DNA of 64,000 nucleotides from Linnemannia elongata (taxonomy: Eukaryota > Mortierellomycota > Mortierellomycetes > Mortierellales > Mortierellaceae), in contig JAXBDG010000006.1 of the NCBI GenBank assembly GCA_036320915.1, positions 2,604,001-2,668,000 on the forward strand, in the 5' to 3' direction. The notes below the pieces were generated by a model, which saw only the letters and a program-made list of their open reading frames with translations, was not told where the DNA came from and did not search any database. Below are positions 1 to 8,697 of the stretch, in pieces; the stretch's first letter is position 1; each line of letters starts with the position of its first letter. The position numbers and the translations under genes are program-made.

Positions 1-1
1 G

Positions 2-292
2 GGACAGCATGTTTTTTTCACCTTGACCACCGTCATCCTCCTCCTGGCTTCGTCCTCGTCCACCTCCGTCGTCATCCAAGCCGCTCCAGCCTCAATCTCC
101 ACCACCTCCAACTCCGACTCCAATCCGGCCGCCGCCGTCGCTTCTGGCTCTTCTGCAATCGTCGCCAACGAACCAATCGACAATGAGCAAGGATCAAACA
201 GTGTTTTAAAGAGAAGTATCCACATCCCACATAATCTGATCGAGGCTATCATAGGAAAGCGCAGTAGTGGCGGTGGCGGTGGCGGGCATTAG
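2..292 (+). CDS. 3' part of a small secreted precursor with two Kex2-type KR sites
   Basis: The frame is open from the first bases of the window and stops at TAG 290-292. No in-frame ATG is visible, so the 5' end lies upstream or in an earlier exon. The visible 5' part encodes a hydrophobic leader-like stretch (VILLLASSSS then VVIQAAPA) that resembles a signal peptide, followed by a Ser/Ala/Asn-rich spacer. Near the end are two dibasic KR sites (209-214 and 257-262) that flank a 14-residue segment ending in Gly (215-256). A Gly-rich tail ending in His follows. Known: KR is the Kex2/furin cleavage motif. Inference: this is a processed secreted peptide precursor. I recognise no homologue. It could also be a simple low-complexity secreted protein. 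Confidence 0.55.
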   Translation, partial: GQHVFFTLTTVILLLASSSSTSVVIQAAPASISTTSNSDSNPAAAVASGSSAIVANEPIDNEQGSNSVLKRSIHIPHNLIEAIIGKRSSGGGGGGH

Positions 293-1100
293 CACTATTC
301 CTGTTCTATTTTCTCTTCTTTTTTCTTTGTCTTAGGCTTACTTTCGTTGAAAGTTAACCTCTTGCAAAAAATAATGAAGTGGAGAAATACAATAAAGTGG
401 GAGTAGAAACGACGGTGTTTTTGAGCCATGAGTTGAATTCATGGTCCAAGGTCAGCTCAATCTCACAGAATTATTTTTTTCTTTTTTGAGACGCGGTCTG
501 TCCTCGCCCCTTGTCCTCGCCCTTCCATTCAGTCACACTTATTCGTCTGCGCTTCCCCATTGCTCATCAGAAGCATTCATACAGTGTTGAGGAAATGGCT
601 GTCATTTTCAGAGACACATCATTTGTCCTTGCATCGGAGTCGAAAACCACACTAGCCCTAAGCACCATCCCGCCCAAGGCAAACCACACCCATCCTCGGG
701 TCTTTCTTCCACCCTCTCGCCTCATTTCAACATTTTATTTCTCTATCACACGAGTACAAAAGAAAGAAAAAAAACGAAAAGAGCCGCTGAGTATCTTTGC
801 CGACATGGCACAAGTGAAGAAAACGCGAGTGGGCTTTTTGTAGGTTTGATGCACATCTCTGTCCTTGAAAAATATCCAGGGGTGTGACACCATCCTCACT
901 TTCTTCCTCTCAAAGTTCCTTGTCCTTTCCTTCTTGTTAGTCGCATTATAGGACTGGAGGTGGGCGGGATTGTTTTTTTCTTGAAAGTATGTATAATTTC
1001 TGTCACTGTCTCATCGACTATCGCGTACATTATCCCTTGCTGTGATATCACGACGGTGTGTGTCATGGACCAGTCTTTTTGGTCATTCACGACTCTATTG
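293..1100. other. Intergenic, no gene supported
   Basis: The stretch lies between the partial secreted-precursor gene and the TATA box of the next gene. It is AT-rich with short T and A runs. The open frames here have poor start context and no recognisable protein character. Confidence 0.6.
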
Positions 1101-1108
1101 TATAAAAG
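1101..1108 (+). promoter_or_regulatory. TATA box (TATAAAAG)
   Basis: A clean TATAAAAG lies 138 bases before the ATG at 1246. It is followed at 25-50 bases by a pyrimidine-rich, CTCTCAGCATCA-like stretch suited to transcription initiation. It supports the small secreted protein that follows. Confidence 0.55.
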
Positions 1109-1245
1109 AGGGGTCCAACGTTTCTGTTCTCTCAGCATCACTCTCAGCATCCTTTCCTAAAAGGCTTCGCACAAAGGCACAAACATACAAACACTAACAC
1201 ACATACACATCGCTTCATCTGCAGACATCTGCATAAACCACTAAA

Positions 1246-1467
1246 ATGAACAAGCGTACGATCCGCAACCGACAGCTTATTACAATCTTTCTGGCCTTCC
1301 CTTTGCTTCTTATCGAGTATGGGGTGCAAAGCTGCCAAGGGGTTAGTTATGCAGCCTCTTGTTCGCCTAGCCTTGCGCAGCGTGTCGTCGTCGTCCCTTT
1401 TTTTTCAAGCAATCTGAAAGGGAGGGAAGTTCCGTATTTAATTCGGTGTTACCCGTACAAACAGTAA
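1246..1467 (+). CDS. Small secreted cysteine-containing protein (73 aa)
   Basis: A single-exon ORF with an ATG in good context (CTAAAATGAA) and an upstream TATA box. Residues about 10-27 form a hydrophobic signal-peptide core after a basic N-terminus (MNKRTIRNRQ). The mature part is about 45 residues, basic, with three cysteines (near residues 30, 39 and 68), so at least one would be unpaired in a monomer. I recognise no family. It may be an effector-like or cell-surface peptide, but that is inference. The main support is the combination of TATA box, ATG context and leader; the protein is short, so a chance ORF cannot be excluded. Confidence 0.45.
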   Translation: MNKRTIRNRQLITIFLAFPLLLIEYGVQSCQGVSYAASCSPSLAQRVVVVPFFSSNLKGREVPYLIRCYPYKQ

Positions 1468-2990
1468 TGTTGCAATCGTTACCTTTTACTCTTTGGCACC
1501 CCCCACCCCTTCACATATATACACGTCCTCTTTTTGTAAGGAGAAAAAAAAAAAAAAGGTGGGACGATGAAAATCGGATAGGCTCAAAGGAGTGGGATGA
1601 CAAAGTCTCGATGAAAAAATAAGATGTTTATCCTACACGCCCTGGCGGCTTCATTTTTTTTTTGTTGTTTCAGAGAACCTCTTTCTTCCTTTGACTCATT
1701 TTTGCCTTCAAAACCTCCTAGTTCAATCGCACGCATGTACTTTTGGGCAATACTTGAAAAAAAGACCTCAAGTGCGGAGGATTTTATTAGGGTGCACAAA
1801 AAAAGGAGGTGCGGTGGTTTGAAAGGAGGGGAGGGGGGGGGGGGGGGGGGGGGCAAAACGTTCATCCTCTCATCGGAAGGGCAGAATGTTGTTCCTGAAA
1901 GTAGCATCGGTAAGGGAAAACGTTTTCTCGGTAGAGGATCAACTGGATCAATGAAAGGAGTGAACCAAAGCAGTGGAGAGGGGTGTGTGTGAGAAGGAAT
2001 AAAAAGAAAAAAGGGGTAGGACCAGGAATAGCCGTTGCGAGGATGGGACCTCTATCCAATGAAAGGGGGTGCCATCTTCCCTGCCCCAAGAATCGACTTG
2101 CCCAAACGACATGACGGAGACCGATGTGGCCGATCGCTTTTTTTTTTTTTTTTTTTTTGTTTGTTTTGACCAATCCATTTTGGGCAGACAATTGAACAAA
2201 AAAAGTCAAATGTCTATTTGCTTATTCATCTTTAGAGAGTTCAGTTTATAGAGAGAGTGGGGTTGAGAGAAAAAAGGAAAGGGTGAAAATGCGCAATTAT
2301 TTTGTTTGTTTGTTTGTGTGAGCGGAGTGAGAGTGAAAGAGAGAGTGAAAAAAAAAAGTGATCGAAGAATTGAAAATGTGCGACCGGGCTTTGCTGTTTT
2401 GCGAGGAAAGTTGTCGCAGAAATGAAAAAAATGAGGAAAAGTATGATGACACATCGTCTCAATGTACTTTTCTCTTTCTTTTTTCTTCATTCTTTGAAGA
2501 CGGAGAGGATGTCATTCGCGCGATTGGGTTCTTGGTCTCTTTCTCTTTTGGTGGCGAGAAAGGGCGAGAACACACATGTATAACGAGACTCTTCAGTGGT
2601 TCCTGTTGAATGCGAACAAAAGTAAAGAAGAGCGAGAATTGTCGAGAGCCTTCCTTCTCCTTTCAAACTCGATCGTGGTTGAAGTGGTTGACGTGTATCA
2701 TATCATATCAATTCATATCATCATCATGGACATCGGCGTCTCCTTGTGGGATGATGCCCCGTACAACATCAACGTCAACCCGGATGTGCAACATGCGCCA
2801 AAGGGAGAGAGTCTCAGCCGCGCGTTAACCATTCGCGGATAAATCAATTTTTTTTTCTCGTGACATAAAAACGCCTCGGTCGTCCCTCTCTCTTTTTCTT
2901 TTTCTTCTTCTCCATTCATTCACTTATTAACATCAATCACCAACACAACCCACCAAAACACCCTCTCATCAATCAACTTTACATTCAACA
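1468..2990. other. Intergenic with poly-G tract; upstream region of the peroxidase gene
   Basis: No convincing gene. It holds a run of more than 20 G (about 1828-1853), a T tract around 2139-2158, and a CT-rich leader (about 2880-2990) directly before the peroxidase ATG. A TATA-like ACATAAAAACG lies near 2863. The proline- or lysine-rich frames on both strands arise from the homopolymers. Confidence 0.55.
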
Positions 2991-3983
2991 ATGGCTGCCG
3001 TTCCCAACTTTTTCGCATTGACCGCCAAGGACAAGAAGCACCAGGAGATCTCCATGAAGGAGTTCGAGGGCAAGGTCGTCCTTGTCGTCAACGTTGCCTC
3101 AAAGTGCGGTTTCACCAAGCAGTACGCCGGTCTCGAGGAGCTCTACAAGAAGTACAAGGATGAGGGTTTCGTCATCCTCGGCTTCCCCTGCAACCAGTTC
3201 GGTGGCCAGGTAAAACTTTTACTTCTTCTTATTCTCCACACTCACTGTACATGTTCGCTTCACTGCGCAGCTGGCCTCCTTCTGAAAATGGCTTCTTGGA
3301 GCATGTTGGTTACACTCCTTCTTGCTGTCCGCGTTTGAAGGGTGGTTCGTTACTGTTACCGTTGCAAGTGAATGATGTTTACCGGCACACGCCATGCCTT
3401 CTTCGCCGCAACGACAGCAACAATACCAAAAGGGTTCTTGTTCTCGGGACGTTGTCGTTATTATTTCCCCACACTCAACGGATGTTTGGCCACCTTCTCA
3501 CAGGCGCACTGACACTTTTTTCCTCTTTTTTTTCTCTCTCTCTCTCTCGACCCTCTTGTCCATAGGAACCCGGCAATGAAGAAGGTACGATGACGCGTGA
3601 ATGTCTCTCTTTTCAAAAACGTCTACATTTGGGTTCATTGCCAAACGCTGTTAGTATGTCTTGGCACACTATTATCCAAGGCATTGACACTAACCCTCTC
3701 TTTATTGCACACACCTACAACCTAAATAGAGATCGAGTCGTTCTGCCAGCTCAACTTTGGAGTGACGTTCCCTTTGATGGCCAAGATCGATGTCAACGGC
3801 GAACACGAGGACCCCGTCTACAGCTACTTGAAGGCCCAGAAGAAGTCGTTGATGATGAGCCGTATCAAGTGGAACTTTGAGAAGTTCTTGATCGCCAAGG
3901 ACGGTACCGTCTATGAGCGCTATGCCTCTGTCTCTACCCCCGAGGCCATCGCCAAGGATGTCGAGAAGCTCCTCCGCGCCTAA
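2991..3983 (+). CDS. Thiol-based glutathione peroxidase-like peroxidase (Gpx/Orp1/Hyr1 type)
   Basis: Three exons: 2991-3209, 3566-3584 and 3730-3983, all with GT-AG introns, giving 163 aa, the usual length for fungal Gpx3/Hyr1. The peroxidatic cysteine is Cys39 in [20 protein letters not shown] (Cys67) follows, and the resolving cysteine Cys85 is in SFCQLNFG. The KWNFEKFLI block supplies the conserved Trp and Asn. The Cys positions are offset by three from yeast Hyr1 (36, 64, 82). Known for the family: these enzymes reduce H2O2 and lipid hydroperoxides using thioredoxin, and in yeast relay oxidation to the transcription factor Yap1. The 19-base middle exon encodes only EPGNEE. No targeting peptide is seen, so it is probably cytosolic. 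A CT-rich leader precedes the ATG, and AATAAA at 4156-4161 is a likely polyadenylation signal. Confidence 0.95.
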
Positions 3984-4892
3984 GAATCTGGATTCGATTC
4001 GGCAAATAACCAGATCATCTTCACCACCATCATCGTTACCCATCAGCGAAATCGGCAAGCTTCTAGCGAGTAGTTTGCAGCAGGATTGATGATAAGGTGC
4101 ATGGTGACGACAATTTTTTCTTGTACATAACATAACCATTGAAAAAAAACAAAACAATAAAAACACGAGTAATCCAGCGCACGCACGAATATACATCCTG
4201 GCTGACAGGAGCAAGAGAGTATGGTCTTTGAACATGCTTATCTGCATTACACATTTCACACGCACATACGCCTCATCCAAACACGTTCTTATCGCATTGT
4301 TGTAATATTTGTTGTTATTTGTTTGAAAGAAGAGGAAAGAATATACCATAATGCCAAATTCCAATCCGGCTGTAGAGAAGATATCAACCGAGTCGGACTC
4401 ATGGCCTGGCGACTATTGCTAGCCATGCTCTTCCACCCCCACCTATTGTCCGGCGAGTAGATAATATAAATATTTCTACCCTACCAGCCGAGCGACATGG
4501 ACCCAATGTGGGATCTTAGTACAGCATCAAGGAGAGTGGAATGGTTGATTCGAAAGGATCATCTTTGTCAGCGGTTATTTATGTCGATGAAAGGCGGTGG
4601 CTTGGGTGGGTTGTTAGGTTGGTGTGAGGGGGAGAGTAGAGAAAGAAAAAAAAAATCTTCCCTTTTCTGATATTTTTTGACAGTCCCCAAGACACGCTCA
4701 CCTTCTGATCATTTGGGGGACCCGTGTGTGATACAACCCATTTTTGCATTCTTTGTTTCTCCCGTCTCCATACAACAAACAACAAGCAATCAAGCATACA
4801 CACGCCTTTTGCCGTTTACCGTTAACCGTTCGCCCGTTTAACCGTTCGAGTACACATAACAAAGGACATCATATCTAACAGGACGAGAGACA
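3984..4892. other. Intergenic: peroxidase 3' region and upstream region of the RsfS gene
   Basis: No gene is seen. AATAAA at 4156-4161 fits the peroxidase 3' end. Repeated CCGTT-type units (GTTTACCGTTAACCGTTCGCC and similar, about 4811-4847) lie just before the next ATG. Confidence 0.55.
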
Positions 4893-6368
4893 ATGATCAG
4901 CGCATCATCATCGTTCAGCCGTGCAGGAAGAAAGGTCCTGACCTCCAATAGTCGTCACCTTTGCACCGTCCTCCACAACGCTCGCTCTACCACCGCGCGT
5001 ATCCCCTCCGCCACCACCAATAAGACCCTCACAGCAGCTACAGCATCATCAACATCGAGGTCATGGTACACAACAACTCCAACTCTCTTCCGTAAATTCG
5101 AATCCCACCACGACCATGCCAACATCCACAACCCTTCCCCCTCCTCCTCTACCAAATCCGCTGCATCCTCTGCAGCCTCCGCATCAGGATCGCAGGAACA
5201 AGAAGACGACGGCGAGATCCCTCCCAAGGACTCTGTCAACAAGGCCCTCTTGACAGACGCCGACGATCTGATGGTCGGGAACGAAGGTCTGGAAACCATT
5301 GATCCCAAGGATTTTCCCGAGTTGTATCCCCATGATCATGAGATTGAGGGTTTGAGTCAGGAGTCTCATCCGGATAATGAGCGAGATTTTGAGGGATTCC
5401 AGGAGGGTGAGGATGTGGAGGTACAGGAGATGGAAGAGGGAAGGAGGTCGGTGCTGTTGTCGGATAAGCCCCGGTCAGAGGATGAGTTCTCGTGGTTTGT
5501 GGATGAGTCTTACCCCGACAAGGCCACCACAGGCCAGGAAGAAGAGTTTGTCCCCCTGTGGCAAAAGAACGTTCAACGCTCGCCTGACGGCGGCGCTATG
5601 GACGAGTCATCAGGAGGAGCAGGAGAGCCAGAATACACACCAGACTCGATCCCGGGGCTGGTGAAGCTGTTGGAATCGGAGCGGGCAAAGAACATCAAGG
5701 TGATTGATATGCGGGATAAGTGCGATTGGACCAACTGGATGGTCATTGCTGAGGGCTTGAGTGAGCGTCATTTGGGGAATGTTGCTGATGAGGTCTACAG
5801 TGCCGTAAGTCGTTTTCTTTTGTTCTTTTTTTTTTTTTTTTTTTTTTTTTGCTTGTTATTCTGCTTGTTTTTTTTTTTTGTTTTTGTAAGACCGTATCGG
5901 GCCATGCCGATCCTGATTTTCTTGTATGGTCTTGTTTTTTTTTCTCCGTATGCGGAGATAATAGCTACATCACAACGGACATGACACACCTAACCCTTTT
6001 TTTTCTTCCTTTTCTGAACCCTGTTCACTCTTCCATCTCCAATATAGTTGAAGAAGACATCTCCAAGTACAAGCCCACCCGTCATGGAAGGACGCGACAC
6101 CTCAGACTGGGTAGTGATCGACGCCGGATCCGTCGTGATTCATTTTATGACCCCTGAAGCCCGGAAAGAACGTGATCTCGAAGGACTGTGGGCTTCAGTT
6201 AAGAACCCGTTGAAGATGAAGGATGTGGAAGAGATCTCGTGGGAGGATGTGAAGGGCAAGATGACCAAGAGTTGGAAGGAGGATCATGGACGGTCCAAGG
6301 GAGAGGATGGCAAGAGGGGCCGGAGAGGTGAGAGAGATATTCCTCTGTCGGATGTTGTCAAGTGGTAG
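4893..6368 (+). CDS. Mitochondrial ribosomal silencing factor, RsfS/iojap (MALSU1 / Atp25 N-domain) type
   Basis: Two exons, 4893-5804 and 6048-6368, give 410 aa. The intron carries a long T run. The N-terminus is basic, Ser/Thr/Arg-rich and lacks acidic residues (MISASSSFSRAGRKV), a typical mitochondrial presequence. Residues about 100-245 form a long acidic linker. Residues about 253-352 match the iojap/DUF143 fold: IKVIDMRDKCDWTNWMVIA, then SERHLGNVADEV, then DTSDWVVIDAGSVVIHFM and ARKERDLEGLW. Known: RsfS proteins bind uL14 of the large subunit and block subunit joining; MALSU1 and Atp25-N act in mitoribosome assembly. The basic tail (about 375-405) is not part of the domain. There is no large C-terminal Atp25 M-domain, so this is a stand-alone RsfS protein with an unusually long N-terminal extension. 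Confidence 0.85.
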
Positions 6369-6389
6369 AGTGGAGGTGCTTGCCTCTCT

Positions 6390-6423
6390 CCCCCCCCCCC
6401 CCCCCCCCCCCCCCTTTTTTTTT
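6390..6423. repeat. Poly-C (25) followed by poly-T (9)
   Basis: An uninterrupted C run and then a T run sit about 20 bases after the stop codon of the RsfS gene, in its 3' untranslated region. The length is likely variable and prone to sequencing error. Confidence 0.8.
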
Positions 6424-6684
6424 GCAGACGGAGTGGAAGTGAGAGTGCGAAAATAGTAAATTAATGCTTGATCGCAGAAATCGTTCCCTGTTTGTCGTCA
6501 TATTGAACACGTTTTTTTTTTTTTATTCGTGCCATTATGTGGAAAAACTCTGCACTGAATGATATCCTGAAAGATCCATGGACATAAAAGAAGCAGTGCC
6601 TGATAACTACGCCCAAAAGTAAATGTTGGCAATGATGCAAAGAAGTGTGAGGAGGACGGTTTGCGTAAGGATCTAAATGATGAA

Positions 6685-7994
6685 TCACAAAGGAAAAGAA
6701 AAAAAAATGTCACTCTTTGTTTTTTCTGTCTCGACGAAGTTGTGTTGTTCCATGTCCTTGCGAAGCTTCGATTGTGTTGAAGGTTGACTTACAAAGTACT
6801 TGAACTTTGGATCTATAAGTGTAGGAATTTCACGAAAAAAAAGGTAAAATGACGAGTGTTTGTTAGTACTTCCGAGTAGCTAAAAAAAAGAGTAGAAAGT
6901 AAAGGCGTCCATGTCTTTCGGGTCAACAGTGAAAAAGAACGTACCCAAGTCGCCGTTTCTCCATGCCCTGAGCTGATATCATCCGATTGTCCCGAGGAGA
7001 AGGTGATTGAAAAGAGAACGAAAATCCGGTCAGTACAGCGCGTTGAAAGACCCCCCGCGCTTTTTTCGAATTGAAGAGCGGCATGCGAATTAACTGCCTT
7101 TCTCGTACCAAGTGTCCTAGGCACAATGCGAATCCAGTGATGATAAGGCCCAGCATGAAATGTGCTCCTGACTTGTGGGTGTTGATAATTGAGAAAAGAA
7201 GCGTCAGCGACACAAAGACCAGCACCGTGATGCCTAAAATGAAAAGAGTTGTTCCAACAAGAATGGAGGGGTCAGTAAGTTTTTCTGTCAAGAAAGATGG
7301 CTACTGATGAATTCTCCTCCGAGGAACAAGTTTGCCCCGTTCGTGTTCACGAGTGATAGAAAGGAGATGTCCGTTGCGTTGCGATGTTGTCATGTCCCTG
7401 AGGTATCGTTTCGTACCTGCTCCCTGCTCGATCATCCGTTCCTATTCAAGCAAGAATCGTGGTTTGAAAAGAAAGACGGTCAGCGTGTTTTTTGAGATAG
7501 AGATGTAAGGTTTTCGATGTACAGCACAACAAGTCATCTGGCCAGTTCTTTTTGTTTCGAGCTATTTGTCCGCCTTCACGTGTGTGTATGTTTTGGTCCA
7601 TTGGGAAGTTGCCACACTGTCTGACTGACAGACTGACTGACGGATTATTTTTTTTATCACTGATTTGGCGGGAAGGGACAACAGCCAGGTCAGGCACAAT
7701 CATTTTTTTTGTGCCAAGACCTCCTAAGTAACGCTTTCTTCCTCTTTCTCGCACTCGGTATCCTTCGTCCATGAAATAGAGTATCCTAGACGTGTGGTTC
7801 CCTCTGCTGTCACGAAGAGAGTGGGTGCTATGAGAGGTCTTTTATTTTGGAGACGTAAAAATAGGGGTAGGTAGGTAGGTAGGTAGGTAGGTAGGTAGGT
7901 AAGTTGGGTTTACCTGGTCGGTTGAACCTCCGAAGAGGACGTCATGCGAGGACCAGGACTGGGAGTCGTTGTCGATGGGTTGGTAGGATGACAT
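6685..7994 (-). CDS. Small protein with two membrane segments (five exons, 145 aa)
   Basis: Exons read on the minus strand: 7994-7914, 7441-7417, 7284-7109, 6972-6945 and 6812-6685. All junctions are GT-AG and in phase. Residues 1-35 are a polar cytosolic-type head beginning MSSYQPIDNDSQSWSS. Two hydrophobic segments follow (ILVGTTLFILGITVLVFVSL, then FMLGLIITGFALCLGHL), separated by a short loop. After them come LRAWRNGDL and a basic tail. Exons 2 and 4 are only 25 and 28 bases. The last exon is the least certain: a perfect GTAAGT lies inside it at about residue 112, so the tail may differ. I do not recognise the family; the hairpin topology loosely resembles small DUF872/TMEM230-type proteins, which is a guess. 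It is head-to-head with Sec21, which hints at secretory-pathway membranes but does not prove it. Confidence 0.6.
7864..7901. repeat. Tetranucleotide microsatellite (GTAG)n
   Basis: About nine tandem GTAG units lie in intron 1 of the two-membrane-segment gene, starting some 15 bases past its 5' splice site (minus strand). Confidence 0.85.
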
Positions 7995-8421
7995 TTTATT
8001 TGTTTAGGGTGTGAGAGAGTAAAAAAAAAGTAAGGTTGGAGTGAAGTAGAGGAAGGGAAAGAGTTAATGAGAGTGAAAAGAAGCAGCAGAAGAAGAAGCC
8101 TGTTGTGTGTGTGAGTGGCGTCGAGTGGAGAGAGGAGTGGTGTGAAGGTGAGGGTTGGTGATGACAAGAAAGGTGAACAAAGCGGGTCGAGAGAGAAGGC
8201 GAAATAGAAAAACGAGCGACCTCGAGAGGCGTGAATGGTGAGGGCGTGCTGTGTGTGTCACGTGAGTACATCAATGGGACGGCTGTTTCCCTTTGGCAGG
8301 CAGGCAGTGGCAGCCCCCTTCCCCTCTCGTCCAGGTCGACGTGTCAAGTCCAGGCAGCAGCAGAGTGCGCCAAATTAGAGACCCTAAAGGAAAGGATAAT
8401 ATCCCTCTCGTCACTTTCACA

Positions 8422-8462
<41 letters not shown>

Positions 8463-8697
8463 ATCCTTTGTCCTCCTCATCGTTCTAATTCTCCTCTTCA
8501 TCCTTGTCTGCGCTTACACACGCTCAACTCATCTTCCTCCCCTCTTTTCCTTCCTCTCGCATCCTCCCTTCCTAGCTGCGCTTGCCTGCTGAACACACTC
8601 CTCACCCCGTTCTCATCAGACGCGCGATCAACAACAACATCCTTTTACTCCCACTCAACCACCTTATTTCACACTTCTCGACTGATTACTCTCCTTC
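7995..8697. promoter_or_regulatory. Divergent promoter region between the two-TM gene and Sec21
   Basis: The start codons of the two genes are 703 bases apart and head-to-head. The interval holds a (CT) run (8424-8461) and a CT-rich leader before the Sec21 ATG. No protein is supported inside it; the Pro/Ser-rich frames follow the CT repeats. Confidence 0.6.
8424..8461. repeat. Dinucleotide microsatellite (CT)18
   Basis: A nearly perfect CT run in the shared promoter region, 237 bases before the Sec21 start. CT-rich tracts just upstream of starts are common in fungal promoters. Confidence 0.85.

Noticed and set aside
511..843. 110-codon plus-strand frame
   Set aside because: No ATG at its start, biased composition and no promoter or homologue character.
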